From contig JAETQD010000002.1 of NCBI GenBank assembly GCA_021770825.1, positions 124,001 through 188,000 on the forward strand: a stretch of 64,000 bases of DNA, in the 5' to 3' direction. Numbering within the stretch: the stretch's first letter is position 1; each line of letters opens with the position of its first letter. This document shows positions 9,047 through 17,337 of this stretch, piece by piece. The notes beneath the pieces are model-generated. The model saw only the letters and a list, made by a program, of their open reading frames with translations. It did no database searches and was not told the DNA's origin. The stretch is from Clostridium sp. (GTDB lineage: Bacteria; Bacillota; Clostridia; Lachnospirales; Lachnospiraceae). Both the position numbers and the translations under genes were made by a program.

Positions 9047-9943
9047 TCACAGAATCAGGTTCAAAAGTCCCAGGACAAATCCAATGACTGCTCCCAGCCC
9101 CACAATGGCATTTAACTCCTTCTGCATCACCGAAAGCACCAGGGCTTCCACTTCCTCTACATCCATTTCATTAATCTTTTTTTCCACCATTCCGCTGATA
9201 TCCAGGCGCAAAAGAGCCGTCCCGATCTTTTTGTGCACCAGTGTCTCATAGGTGTTCCACAGAATTTCGTCCAACGGCAGGCCGCAGTCGTCAATGCGTG
9301 CCACCAGCGTACCCACTGCGGTGTCCATGGCCGCCCTGCATTCCTCTTCCACCTTCGGGGCCAGAATCTCTTCTGCGTGCCCGTCCAGATATGTCTGAAT
9401 TCCCTGACTGATGGACATACGAAGAGAATCCACAAGTCCGTCTGTCACCATGAACGACATGATTCCGCCGCGGACCCTCTCCCTGACAGCCTTTGCCGCT
9501 TCATTTGCAATGATGTCGCCCAGTTCCATTTCCAGTACCTTTTTCACCAGGCGGTCTGTGGCCGTGTTTTTCACATGATCAAAAGCTGCCTCATACACAG
9601 GCTCGTCCAGATATTCCAAAATCCACTCCCTGAGAGTTTCCTCATTTTTTCTGTTTTCATAGAGGAACAGCCGTACCTTTTCTTTTAAATGCTTTTCGAT
9701 GGCAGGAGCAAGCAGTGTTTCCGTAAAGGATTCCTCCGTCAGAAGATTTTTCCCCACAGCTTCCCCAATGGCCTTCGCCAGACGTCCTTTCCCGCGGGGG
9801 ATGATTCCGGGGGTAAAGGGGAGTGTCCAGGAGCCGATTTTCACCGGATACAGCGGACGAAACATCATTTTTACTGCGATATAATTGGTAAAGTATCCGA
9901 TGGCTGCTCCTATCACCGGACCCGCCAGCAAATGATAATTCAT
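9047..9943 (-). CDS. DUF445 family membrane protein
   Basis: The 298-residue protein starts MNYHLLAGPVIGAAIGYFTNYIAVKMMFRP; the short form of DUF445 proteins begins with just this TM and amphipathic motif. A long helical, mostly soluble middle (about 45-275) is followed by a C-terminal TM (about 276-298, ending LLNLIL). Biochemical function is not established; related spore-former proteins (YheB/YtxO-type) are membrane associated. AGGAGGG lies 6 nt before the ATG. It follows the rplL terminator at 9995-10025 and is separated from the glycopolymer operon by about 100 nt, so it is likely a single-gene unit. Confidence 0.85.
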   Translation of the reverse strand: MNYHLLAGPVIGAAIGYFTNYIAVKMMFRPLYPVKIGSWTLPFTPGIIPRGKGRLAKAIGEAVGKNLLTEESFTETLLAPAIEKHLKEKVRLFLYENRKNEETLREWILEYLDEPVYEAAFDHVKNTATDRLVKKVLEMELGDIIANEAAKAVRERVRGGIMSFMVTDGLVDSLRMSISQGIQTYLDGHAEEILAPKVEEECRAAMDTAVGTLVARIDDCGLPLDEILWNTYETLVHKKIGTALLRLDISGMVEKKINEMDVEEVEALVLSVMQKELNAIVGLGAVIGFVLGLLNLIL

Positions 9944-9994
9944 GGATTTTCCCTCCTAAACGCTTTCCTACGTAACGAAGTTCCCTATGATATG

Positions 9995-10025
9995 AAAAAC
10001 CGCAGGTAGGTTCCCCTCCCTGCGG
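9995..10025 (-). terminator. intrinsic terminator after rplL
   Basis: Read on the minus strand, CCGCAGG and CCTGCGG form a 7-bp GC-rich stem with a 12-nt loop, followed by TTTTT. It lies 27 nt past the rplL stop codon and ends the ribosomal protein transcript before the DUF445 gene. Confidence 0.88.
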
Positions 10026-10051
10026 ATCTCTTTTCGTATTGTGGTTCTGAA

Positions 10052-10423
10052 TTACTTAAGAGTAACCTTAGCGCCTTCAGCCTCAAGTTTTGTCTTGATG
10101 TCGTTAGCTTCTTCCTTGGAAGCGCCAGCCTTAACAACCTTCGGAGCGCCGTCTACAACGTCCTTAGCTTCCTTCAGACCAAGACCTGTTACTTCACGAA
10201 CAACCTTGATAACTTTAACCTTGTTCGGGCCTACCTCTGTAAGCTCAACGTCGAACTCAGTCTTCTCTTCCTCAGCCGGAGCTGCGCCTGCTGCTGCTAC
10301 AACAACGCCTGCTGCTGCAGAAACACCAAACTCTTCTTCACATGCTTTTACTAACTCGTTTAATTCTAATACGGATAATTCCTTGATAGCTTCGATAAAT
10401 TCAGCTGTTGTTAACTTTGCCAT
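10052..10423 (-). CDS. rplL: 50S ribosomal protein L7/L12
   Basis: The 123-residue protein is the flexible stalk protein that recruits translational GTPases to the ribosome. The N-terminal dimerisation domain ([20 protein letters not shown]) is followed by an Ala/Val-rich hinge (about 35-52) and the C-terminal domain with [18 protein letters not shown]. Length and order are canonical. GGAGG precedes the ATG, and rplJ is 76 nt upstream on the same transcript. The next gene is DUF445 behind a terminator, not rpoB as in most bacteria. Confidence 0.99.
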   Translation of the reverse strand: MAKLTTAEFIEAIKELSVLELNELVKACEEEFGVSAAAGVVVAAAGAAPAEEEKTEFDVELTEVGPNKVKVIKVVREVTGLGLKEAKDVVDGAPKVVKAGASKEEANDIKTKLEAEGAKVTLK

Positions 10424-10499
10424 TACTATTTACCTCCATTAAATTTTATATTCACGTTTGTTTGTACAAATAATACAACTGTTCTGTCAAGCGGCCGGC

Positions 10500-11003
10500 T
10501 TAAGCCTCTGCAGAACCGCCGCCCTGCTGCTCTGCGATCTGATTGAGCACACGTGCAAGGTTGGTAATCGGGGACTGGATGCTTCCAAGTAACTTTCCAA
10601 GAAGTTCCTCTCTGGAAGGAATGGTAGCAACTACATTGATTCCCTTCTGATCGTAGTATGTTCCTTCTACTACGCCGCCTTTTAATTCCAGCTTATCAGC
10701 AGTCTTAGCGAAGTTTGCTAAAATTCTTGCCGGAGCTGTTGCATCTGTCTTGGATACTGCAAGGGCAGTCGGTCCTTCAAGATGCGGCTCAAGTGCTTCA
10801 AATGGTGTTCCTTTTGCAGCGAAGCGAATCATGGTGTTCTTGTATACCTTGTAAGTAACACCAGCTTCTCTTAACTGTTTACGAAGTGCAGTATCCTGCT
10901 CAACAGTTAATCCACGGTAGTCAACTACTACTGCGGCCTGTGCTCCGTCCAAAAGTTCAGCAATCTCAGCTACTACTGGCTGCTTTAATTCAACTTTTGC
11001 CAT
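10500..11003 (-). CDS. rplJ: 50S ribosomal protein L10
   Basis: The start is the ATG at 11003 (MAKVELKQPVV), with GGAGGTAAACC upstream; a longer in-frame ORF up to 11078 runs back through the leader RNA and is not expected to be translated. The 167-residue protein anchors L7/L12 dimers to 23S rRNA at the stalk base. VVVDYRGLTVEQDTALRKQLR (about 22-42) is the conserved N-terminal RNA-binding region, and the C-terminal helix binds L12. It is autoregulated in Firmicutes through the L10 leader just upstream. Confidence 0.98.
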   Translation of the reverse strand: MAKVELKQPVVAEIAELLDGAQAAVVVDYRGLTVEQDTALRKQLREAGVTYKVYKNTMIRFAAKGTPFEALEPHLEGPTALAVSKTDATAPARILANFAKTADKLELKGGVVEGTYYDQKGINVVATIPSREELLGKLLGSIQSPITNLARVLNQIAEQQGGGSAEA

Positions 11004-11175
11004 GAATGGTTTACCTCCTGTTTTATTTTGCGCGTAAGTGCCGTTAAAACAAGGAAAACCTCTTTGCCATGAGGACAAAGAGGTTTACAAAATTCGTCTT
11101 GTGAGTTTTGTACGTTCCTCGGCAGGTGTTTTCATCTTACGCCATACGGCACCTGCTGTCTTCGGCATTCAATAC
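11004..11175 (-). promoter_or_regulatory. ribosomal protein L10 leader
   Basis: On the minus strand, CCGAAGACAGCAGGTGCC (11165-11148) and CACCTGCCGAGGAACG (11128-11113) pair to form the kink-turn-like stem typical of Firmicute L10 leaders. An 11-bp hairpin follows (AAACCTCTTTG, 11086-11076, pairing with 11066-11056), ending in T-rich sequence, which acts as an attenuator. Binding of L10(L12)4 to the first element is known to favour termination and so match L10/L12 supply to rRNA. The element lies directly between its own promoter and the rplJ start. Confidence 0.88.
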
Positions 11176-11181
11176 TCGAAT

Positions 11182-11210
11182 ACTCTATCATAATATATTC
11201 GGATTGTCAA
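11182..11210 (-). promoter_or_regulatory. promoter of rplJ-rplL
   Basis: On the minus strand there is TTGACA (11210-11205), a 17-nt spacer, then TAGAGT (11187-11182). It starts only 17 nt after the rplA stop, so rplJ-rplL can be transcribed apart from rplK-rplA and pass through the L10 leader. Confidence 0.7.
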
Positions 11211-11226
11211 TCACTTTTTTAAAAAA

Positions 11227-11922
11227 CTAGTTCACTAACTTGGCTACGTTTAACTTTACGCCAGGTCCCATTGTGGAAGTAAGAGTTACGCTCTTTAAGT
11301 AAGCGCCCTTAACTGTGCTGGGTTTAGCCTTGATGATTGCATCCATAAGCGTCTGGAAGTTGTCCGCTAACTGTTCTTCTGTGAAAGAAGCCTTACCTAC
11401 TGGCACGTGGATAATGTTTGTCTTATCGAGTCTGTACTCAATCTTACCAGCTTTGATCTCGTTGATAGCCTTGGTAACATCCATGGTTACGGTACCAGCC
11501 TTCGGGTTCGGCATTAAGCCCTTCGGTCCAAGTACACGGCCCAGACGTCCAACAACGCCCATCATATCCGGTGTAGCAACAACTACATCGAAATCCAGCC
11601 AGCCTTCGTTCTGGATCTTCGGAATTAATTCCTCTGCTCCAACGTAATCAGCACCTGCAGCCTGAGCCTCGTCAGCCTTCGGTCCCTTAGCGAAAACAAG
11701 GATTCTAACGGTCTTACCTGTTCCGTGCGGCAGAACTACTGCGCCACGAATCTGCTGGTCAGCATGACGGCCATCACAGCCTGTTCTTAAGTGAGCCTCG
11801 ATAGTTTCATCAAATTTTGCAACAGCAGCCTTTTTAACCAATGCGATAGCGTCTGCTGTATCATAAAGAGTAGCGCGGTCGATAGCCTTTGCCGCTTCTA
11901 CGTATCTTTTTCCTCTTTTCAT
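11227..11922 (-). CDS. rplA: 50S ribosomal protein L1
   Basis: The start is the ATG at 11922 ([12 protein letters not shown]), preceded by AGGAGGTTTATTT; in-frame sequence up to 11967 belongs to the leader hairpin. The 231-residue length is standard. The protein binds the L1 stalk of 23S rRNA and, in many bacteria, represses its own m[29 protein letters not shown] and the C-terminal [15 protein letters not shown] are signature regions. The gene follows rplK after an 89-nt spacer containing the hairpin at 11939-11967. Confidence 0.99.
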   Translation of the reverse strand: MKRGKRYVEAAKAIDRATLYDTADAIALVKKAAVAKFDETIEAHLRTGCDGRHADQQIRGAVVLPHGTGKTVRILVFAKGPKADEAQAAGADYVGAEELIPKIQNEGWLDFDVVVATPDMMGVVGRLGRVLGPKGLMPNPKAGTVTMDVTKAINEIKAGKIEYRLDKTNIIHVPVGKASFTEEQLADNFQTLMDAIIKAKPSTVKGAYLKSVTLTSTMGPGVKLNVAKLVN

Positions 11923-11938
11923 TCTAAATAAACCTCCT

Positions 11939-11967
11939 GTGGTATTGTCGGGAGTGCTCCCTCCCAC
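11939..11967 (-). promoter_or_regulatory. putative L1 operator hairpin before rplA
   Basis: On the minus strand GTGG, a GA bulge, GGGA, a 4-nt loop, TCCC, GACAATA and CCAC form a two-part stem with an asymmetric internal loop, ending next to the rplA ribosome binding site. Almost the same element occurs before rplK (12461-12488). The GA/GAC-containing asymmetric loop is the kind of structure L1 recognises in rRNA. The assignment to L1 is inference. Confidence 0.6.
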
Positions 11968-12011
11968 GTATTTGTTACTGTATTACCTTAAACAGCGGAT
12001 ATCAGCGGGAA

Positions 12012-12437
12012 TTAGTCCACAACCGTGATACCCATGGAACGAGCAGTACCTGCGATCATGCTTGTTGCAGCCTCGATGCTTGCAGCGTTAAGATCAGGCA
12101 TCTTTAATTCAGCGATCTTCTGAACCTCTGCTCTTGTAAGAGTAGCTACCTTTGTCTTGTTCGGTGTTGCGGAACCGGATTTAATCTTAGCAGCCTTCTT
12201 TAATAATACAGCAGCCGGCGGAGTCTTTGTGATGAAGCTGAAGCTTCTGTCTGCGTAAACTGTGATAACAACCGGGATGATCATGTCGCCCTGGTCAGCA
12301 GTTCTTGCATTGAACTCCTTTGTAAACTGTACGATATTAACACCATGCTGTCCAAGTGCCGGACCAACTGGCGGTGCTGGTGTTGCCTTTCCTGCCGGAA
12401 TCTGTAATTTAATATAACCTGTAACTTTCTTTGCCAT
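12012..12437 (-). CDS. rplK: 50S ribosomal protein L11
   Basis: The start is the ATG at 12437 ([23 protein letters not shown]), with AGGAGGTGCC upstream. The 141-residue length is canonical. L11 sits at the GTPase-associated centre; the proline-rich [16 protein letters not shown] (about 21-36) is the diagnostic segment, and [15 protein letters not shown] lies at the start of the rRNA-binding domain. It is the first gene of the rplK-rplA pair, 188 nt after nusG. Confidence 0.99.
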   Translation of the reverse strand: MAKKVTGYIKLQIPAGKATPAPPVGPALGQHGVNIVQFTKEFNARTADQGDMIIPVVITVYADRSFSFITKTPPAAVLLKKAAKIKSGSATPNKTKVATLTRAEVQKIAELKMPDLNAASIEAATSMIAGTARSMGITVVD

Positions 12438-12460
12438 AATTAGGCACCTCCTAAAATCAT

Positions 12461-12488
12461 GTGGTAATGTCGGGGATTTCCCTCCCAC
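12461..12488 (-). promoter_or_regulatory. putative L1 operator hairpin before rplK
   Basis: This is the second copy of the hairpin seen before rplA, 23 nt upstream of the rplK start. GTGG/CCAC forms the outer stem and GGG/CCC the inner stem, with the same GA and GACATTA internal-loop strands. Two similar hairpins before the two co-regulated genes suggest autogenous control by L1. Confidence 0.6.
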
Positions 12489-12625
12489 GCGACCAGCGAA
12501 AGCGGGTATGTTCGCTCCACTAAATCAGCACTCGCTTTGCTCCTGCTTATTAAGGGGCACGAACGACCTCGCACTATGCTCGCATTTCGCCTTCGGCTCC
12601 CGCTCGCTAAGCTGCTTCCGGTCGG
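12489..12625 (-). other. GC-rich spacer with repeated GCGAG words
   Basis: No open reading frame or promoter is evident between nusG and rplK. Read on the minus strand, GCGAG recurs at least four times (in GCGAGCGGG, GCGAGCATAG, GCGAGGTCG and GCGAGTGC). It may be a degenerate intergenic repeat or part of the long rplK leader. I cannot assign it. Confidence 0.35.
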
Positions 12626-13141
12626 TCACATCTTCTTAACTTCAGAAAAATTCAGTTCCACCGGTGTTTCACGGCCGAACATTTCGACGTTGATTGTGAT
12701 GGTCTGTTTGGGCTCGTTGACGGTCTTGATGACGCCTACGGTATCCTTCCATGCACCAGCCATAACCACTACGGTATCTCCGACTGCAAAATCAACGACG
12801 ACTCCGGTTGTCTTAAAGCCGAGATTTCTCATCTCTTCTTCTGTAAGCGGCACCGGCTTGGATCCCGGTCCCACGAATCCGGTTACGCCTCGGGTGTTTC
12901 TGACTACATACCAGGTATCATCATTCATAACCATGTGAATCAGTACATAGCCTGGGAACATCTTGCGCTCAACCTGCTTCTGGGCGCCGTTTTTCAGCTC
13001 AATGACCTCTTCCAGCGGGACAGAAACCTCTAAAATCTGGTCCTGAAGTCCTCTGTTCTCGATTGTTTTCTCAATGTCAACTTTTACCTTATTCTCATAT
13101 CCAGAATAGGTGTGTACAACGTACCATTGTGCTTCTGACAT
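12626..13141 (-). CDS. nusG: transcription termination/antitermination factor NusG
   Basis: The 171-residue protein starts MSEAQWYVVHTYSGYENKV, the classic NGN-domain beginning, and ends with a KOW domain (DTVVVMAGAWKDTVGVIKTVN, about 126-146). It binds RNA polymerase at the clamp and modulates pausing and rho or ribosome coupling. FPGYVLIHM (about 64-72) is conserved. GAGGTGAGC precedes the ATG, and secE ends 15 nt upstream. Order and size are standard. Confidence 0.98.
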   Translation of the reverse strand: MSEAQWYVVHTYSGYENKVKVDIEKTIENRGLQDQILEVSVPLEEVIELKNGAQKQVERKMFPGYVLIHMVMNDDTWYVVRNTRGVTGFVGPGSKPVPLTEEEMRNLGFKTTGVVVDFAVGDTVVVMAGAWKDTVGVIKTVNEPKQTITINVEMFGRETPVELNFSEVKKM

Positions 13142-13156
13142 ATGCTCACCTCATCC

Positions 13157-13363
13157 TTAACCAATAACGATATTCAAACCGAATTTAATAATCAGATCAA
13201 GGACTGCAATCACGATTCCCAAAGCAATCGTTGAAACGATGACCACAACCGACTGTTTCGTCAGAGTCTCTTTGTCCGGCCAGATGATTTTGTTGAACTC
13301 AGCTTTTAAGCCTTTGATAAAGTCCTTTTTGGGGGCTTTCTCATTACTTACTGTTTCTCCCAT
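13157..13363 (-). CDS. secE: preprotein translocase subunit SecE
   Basis: The 68-residue protein has a short cytoplasmic N-terminus, the amphipathic segment KGLKAEFNKIIWPDKETLTKQ and one TM (about 41-66, VVVIVSTIALGIVIAVLDLIIKFGL), as expected for single-TM SecE of the SecYEG channel. AAGGATG lies upstream of the ATG. It sits between rpmG and nusG, the conserved order. Confidence 0.96.
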   Translation of the reverse strand: MGETVSNEKAPKKDFIKGLKAEFNKIIWPDKETLTKQSVVVIVSTIALGIVIAVLDLIIKFGLNIVIG

Positions 13364-13389
13364 AAATTCACATCCTTTTACAAACCGGA

Positions 13390-13539
13390 TTACTTAGTTT
13401 CTTTGTGCATTGTGTGTCTCTTGCAGAATCTGCAGTACTTCTTTGTTTCCATGCGGTCCGGATGAGTTTTCTTATCCTTCGTCATGTTGTAATTGCGCTG
13501 TTTGCATTCTGTACATGCCAGTGTAATCTTTGTGCGCAC
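13390..13539 (-). CDS. rpmG: 50S ribosomal protein L33
   Basis: The 49-codon gene starts with GTG at 13539, with GGAGGTGGAAGTC just upstream. The product begins [12 protein letters not shown] and ends HKETK. It holds two CxxC pairs (C9/C12 and C37/C40), so this is the zinc-binding form of L33. It opens the rpmG-secE-nusG transcript. Confidence 0.95.
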   Translation of the reverse strand: MRTKITLACTECKQRNYNMTKDKKTHPDRMETKKYCRFCKRHTMHKETK

Positions 13540-13646
13540 GACTTCCACCTCCGTTTAAATTCTTTGTAAGGCGGCCTTTTTCTCCTGCTTTGCTATCGTA
13601 TTTTTGAGCATAAAAAAAAGACCTATGTTCTTCCATTCGCCCGCTT

Positions 13647-13675
13647 ATTGTATCATAGAAACATTACAGCGTCAA
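13647..13675 (-). promoter_or_regulatory. promoter of rpmG-secE-nusG
   Basis: On the minus strand TTGACG (13675-13670), a 17-nt spacer and TACAAT (13652-13647) form a near-consensus sigma-A promoter, leaving an untranslated leader of about 100 nt before the rpmG GTG. Confidence 0.82.
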
Positions 13676-13755
13676 GCAATTTCTAGGAAGAATCAGGTCT
13701 TTTCCCTGAATTCCCACCGTTTTTTCACATGATCCTGTCAAAATTAACCGGCCGT

Positions 13756-14247
13756 TTACACCATCAATTGGAAATTGTCGATATCCAAAGGCCTTCCGAA
13801 TTTCTCTCCCACCTCTTTCATGGTACCGCAGTGGGTAAAACCAAACTCCTCATGGAGCCTGATACTGGCTTCGTTTCCTCCGGTGATGACAGAGATCACT
13901 GCGTGAATATCCTCGCGGCTCCTGGCCTCCTTAAGGATTGCTTCCATTAATGCTCTGGCCACGCCCAGGCGGCGGTATCCGGGATCCACATAGATGGAGA
14001 GTTCCACGGTCTTTTTATACGCTTCTTTTTCCCGGTACTCCGAAAGGCTGGCGTACCCCACAGCCCGTCCATCCACTTCTGCCGCAAGCAGAGGATGATT
14101 GTCCACATTGTGAGCCCGAAACCATTTCATCCGTTCCTCCATGGACTTGGGTTCCAGGTCAAAGGTGGCCACCCCATTCAGCACTTCATAATTATAAATG
14201 GAAAGAAGAGCATCCATATCGCATTCCTTCGCTGTCCGTATGATCAT
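13756..14247 (-). CDS. GNAT family N-acetyltransferase (PAT-like)
   Basis: The 163-residue protein has a single GNAT domain. MIIRTAKECDMDALLSIYNYEV and the WFRAH region resemble phosphinothricin/methionine-sulfoximine acetyltransferases. VELSIYVDPGYRRLGVARALM (about 82-102) holds the acetyl-CoA pyrophosphate loop (motif A), and LHEEFGFTHCGTMKEVGEKFG is typical of the PAT subfamily. The natural substrate is probably an amino acid derivative, but it cannot be fixed from sequence. GGGAGG lies 6 nt before the ATG. It is the last gene of the run mreB-recD2-comF-GNAT on the minus strand. Confidence 0.88.
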   Translation of the reverse strand: MIIRTAKECDMDALLSIYNYEVLNGVATFDLEPKSMEERMKWFRAHNVDNHPLLAAEVDGRAVGYASLSEYREKEAYKKTVELSIYVDPGYRRLGVARALMEAILKEARSREDIHAVISVITGGNEASIRLHEEFGFTHCGTMKEVGEKFGRPLDIDNFQLMV

Positions 14248-14318
14248 ACCAGTCCTCCCAGAATTAAGATGTGCCTATTATAGCACCACAGCCCTCCGCT
14301 TGCAAGAATCCTCTTCGT

Positions 14319-15026
14319 TTATCTTCCTCCGGTCATACAGATCACGGCAAAATACACCTTTTCCACTCCGGCATTCCGCAATACCCTGGCGCAGGCTTCG
14401 ATGGTGCTGCCGGTAGTATAAATATCATCGACCAGAAGAACCCGCCGGATTCCATGGATTCCCTCCCTGGCAGAAAATGCCCCCGACAGATTCTTAAGCC
14501 GCTCCGCAGCCGTCAGTTCTTTCTGCGGCCGTGTCCGCTTCTCCCTGATGAGCATTTCGGGCTTAACCGGAATTCCAAGCTTTTTTCCCAACACTTCTGC
14601 CAGTACCTCTGCCTGATTAAAGCCCCTGGCCCGCCTTCTCGAGGGATGAACCGGAACGGGAACGATGGCTTCCACAGCCATCCGCTCCACAGTTCTTTCA
14701 TATCGTTTCGCCATGGCTGCCCCAAAAAAGTCCAGATATTCTCTTTTATTCTTGTATTTGATTTGCGCCATGACCGTCCTGGCAGTCTCGTCATAGTTTA
14801 AAAGTGCCACTCCAGATTCAAAGGCGTGGCGATGCCCCATGCAGTCGCCGCAGTACTCCATGGTTTCATCCACAATCTCTTTCCCGCATTTTTTACAGAC
14901 AGGCGTTTTCACAAACGACAGTTTCAGAAAGCAGGACGGGCAGATCAGACTGCCCGCCGGACTTGTGATTTCCCCGCACACCGGACAGCGGCGGGGAAAA
15001 AGAACATTAAGAAAGGTTTCCTTCAC
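14319..15026 (-). CDS. comF: ComF family protein (phosphoribosyltransferase-like)
   Basis: I place the start at the GTG at 15026 (VKETFLNVLFPRRCPVCG), with GGGAG 10 nt upstream; a TTG three bases earlier is equally possible. The longer open frame reads back into recD2. The product is about 235 residues. The N-terminal zinc ribbon has CPVC and CPSC, with further cysteines at CKKC and YCGDC. The C-terminal phosphoribosyltransferase domain has the signature RVLLVDDIYTTGSTIEACA. ComF proteins are needed for DNA uptake and may act in ssDNA handling. It starts 14 nt after the recD2 stop. Confidence 0.9.
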   Translation of the reverse strand: MKETFLNVLFPRRCPVCGEITSPAGSLICPSCFLKLSFVKTPVCKKCGKEIVDETMEYCGDCMGHRHAFESGVALLNYDETARTVMAQIKYKNKREYLDFFGAAMAKRYERTVERMAVEAIVPVPVHPSRRRARGFNQAEVLAEVLGKKLGIPVKPEMLIREKRTRPQKELTAAERLKNLSGAFSAREGIHGIRRVLLVDDIYTTGSTIEACARVLRNAGVEKVYFAVICMTGGR

Positions 15027-15040
15027 CAAAAACAGTCTCC

Positions 15041-17302
15041 CTAAAAATCGATCTCCAGAATCCTGTCCTTTAAGCCGGAATACCGTTTCTGCTCCAGTTC
15101 GTTGTCCACCATGAACTGGAACATTTCCGGCAGCCCCACCAGGCATACACATTTTTTCGCCCTGGTGACGGCCGTATAGATCAGGTTTCTTGTCATCAGC
15201 ATCCGCGGCCCCGAATGAACCGGAATCACCACTGCCGGGTACTCGCTTCCCTGGGATTTATGTATGGTGATGGCATAGGCAAGCTCCAGCTCCTCCAACT
15301 GCTTGAAGCTGTACTCCACCATCCGCCCTTCATCAAACTCCACCTCCAGGGTTTCCGCAAAGGTATTGACCTGACGGATGATTCCCATATCTCCATTAAA
15401 AATCCCTTCGCCTTTATCTACCGGAATCCCATACCGGTTACGGATTTCCCAGGTGATCTGATAGTTATTTTTGATCTGCATGACTTTATCGCCCACCCGG
15501 AACACCGTTTGCCCCGATTCCTTTTCCGGCTTATCCGGAGCCGGGGGATTGAATTTTTCCTGAAGCACTTTATTGAGCTGCTCCACTCCCAGAGCGCCCT
15601 TCCGCATGGGCGTCATAATCTGAATCTCCAGAGGCTTTGCCCCCACATATCCGGGAAGCTTATCCCGCACCAGAACCATCATGTCCTTAATGATATCTGC
15701 CGGATGCTCTCTTCGGATAAACAAAAAGTCCCTGCTCCGTTTCTCCAGGGGAACCCGCTCTCCACCATTGATTTTATGGGCATTTACAATAATATCGCTC
15801 TGAGCCGCCTGGCGGAAAATCCGTGTCAGCTTTACCACCGGAAACTTTCCCGACTCAATCATGTCCTTAAGCACATTTCCGGGGCCGACGCTTGGAAGCT
15901 GGTTCACATCTCCCACAAGAATCAGTCTGGTCCCCACATTGACTGCCTTTAGAAGGGAATGCATCAAACTGATATCCACCATGGACATCTCATCAATGAT
16001 AATCACATCCGCGTCCAGAGGGTTCTGCTCATTTCTCTCAAAGTGCATTCCCTCCAGGCGGCCTTCCACAGCATTTTGACCTCCCGTTCCCGGCCTGCCG
16101 CTGTCCATCACGGGGATTCCCGTAAGCTCCAGCAGCCGATGTATGGTCCGCGCCTCGTATCCTGTGGCCTCTGCCATCCGTTTTGCCGCACGTCCCGTGG
16201 GTGCCGCCAGCAAAATCTCCATTTCATCCTGCTCAAAATATCGGATAATGGTATTGATCGTGGTGGTCTTTCCGGTTCCGGGGCCTCCGGTGATAATGAG
16301 AAGTCCGTTGTTCACCGCTTCAATCACTGCCTGCTCCTGCAGGACATCCAGTTCAATCTGCTCTCCGGCAGAGATTTCCAGAATCCGCTTTTTGATCTGC
16401 TCGGCCGGCACCGTATCCCGGATATTGAGATCATGAAGCATTCGTGCCGTATTTAACTCCATATAGAAAAACTGGGCCGGATAGACAATCCGCTTTTCGT
16501 CCTTCTCCTTCACCACCAGCTTCTTCTCCATCTGAAGGTCCACCAGATGTTTTTCCATATACTCCGGCTCCACCTTTAAAAGCTCCGCCGCATTGGCAAA
16601 AAGCTCCTCCTCCGGCAGATAGGTATGCCCGTTTCCCACCGCCTGCAAAAGCGTATAAAAAAGTCCGCTCTTGATCCGGTAGTCGGAATCCGTAAAAATT
16701 CCCACCTTGGCGGCAATTTCATCGGCAATTTTAAATCCCACTCCCTGGATATCGTCCGCAAGCTGATAGGGATTTTCCTGTATCACGGAATACATCCGCT
16801 GGCCGTAATGCTGATAGATTTTTACCGAAAGGTTCATGGAGATTCCATACTGCTGCAAAAACAGCATAGCCTGGCGCATATCTCTTTTCTCTTCCACCTG
16901 GGCACAGATATCCATGGCCATCCGCTCGCTGATTCCCTTTACCTCAGAAAGCCTTTCCGGCTCCTCTTCCATAATCCGGAAGGTATCTGCCTTGAATTTT
17001 TTAACAATCCTTTTAGCTAAAGCAGCTCCGATGCCTTTAATGGCACCGGAGCCGAGATATCGTTCTATTGCCAGCGTGTCTTCGGGAGCCTTTATCTCAT
17101 AGCTCTCCACTGCAAGCTGCTCGCCATAAATCGAATGCTCTACCATGCGCCCCGTTGCCTCGATGCGTTCCCCTTCCATAATATACGGAAAAGTTCCCAC
17201 CAGAATATATTCTTCCTTGCCATCGGTGACGCTTAAAACCGAGTAGCCATTCTCATCATTGCGGTATTTTATTTTTTCAACATAACCTGTTACTGCTGCC
17301 AT
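15041..17302 (-). CDS. recD2: RecD2-type ATP-dependent DNA helicase
   Basis: The 753-residue protein is a superfamily 1B 5'-3' helicase. An OB-like N-terminal domain is followed by helix-hairpin-helix repeats (YLGSGAIKGIGAALAKRIVKKF, about 83-104), which mark RecD2 rather than RecBCD RecD. Walker A is ITGGPGTGKTTTI (about 338-350), Walker B is VIIIDEMSMVD (about 434-444), and the C-terminal motif LAYAITIHKSQGSEYPAVV is helicase motif V. It takes part in recombination and mismatch or replication-stress repair without RecBC. It lies 36 nt after mreB and 14 nt before comF. Confidence 0.95.
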   Translation of the reverse strand: MAAVTGYVEKIKYRNDENGYSVLSVTDGKEEYILVGTFPYIMEGERIEATGRMVEHSIYGEQLAVESYEIKAPEDTLAIERYLGSGAIKGIGAALAKRIVKKFKADTFRIMEEEPERLSEVKGISERMAMDICAQVEEKRDMRQAMLFLQQYGISMNLSVKIYQHYGQRMYSVIQENPYQLADDIQGVGFKIADEIAAKVGIFTDSDYRIKSGLFYTLLQAVGNGHTYLPEEELFANAAELLKVEPEYMEKHLVDLQMEKKLVVKEKDEKRIVYPAQFFYMELNTARMLHDLNIRDTVPAEQIKKRILEISAGEQIELDVLQEQAVIEAVNNGLLIITGGPGTGKTTTINTIIRYFEQDEMEILLAAPTGRAAKRMAEATGYEARTIHRLLELTGIPVMDSGRPGTGGQNAVEGRLEGMHFERNEQNPLDADVIIIDEMSMVDISLMHSLLKAVNVGTRLILVGDVNQLPSVGPGNVLKDMIESGKFPVVKLTRIFRQAAQSDIIVNAHKINGGERVPLEKRSRDFLFIRREHPADIIKDMMVLVRDKLPGYVGAKPLEIQIMTPMRKGALGVEQLNKVLQEKFNPPAPDKPEKESGQTVFRVGDKVMQIKNNYQITWEIRNRYGIPVDKGEGIFNGDMGIIRQVNTFAETLEVEFDEGRMVEYSFKQLEELELAYAITIHKSQGSEYPAVVIPVHSGPRMLMTRNLIYTAVTRAKKCVCLVGLPEMFQFMVDNELEQKRYSGLKDRILEIDF

Positions 17303-17337
17303 CGTTTACGCTTGTCCCTCGTTTTACAGAAACTGCT

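Noticed and set aside
14319-15152. ComF starting at the ATG at 15152
   Set aside because: This would overlap recD2 by 112 nt with a non-homologous N-terminus. The GTG at 15026 is preceded by GGGAG and begins just before the zinc ribbon.
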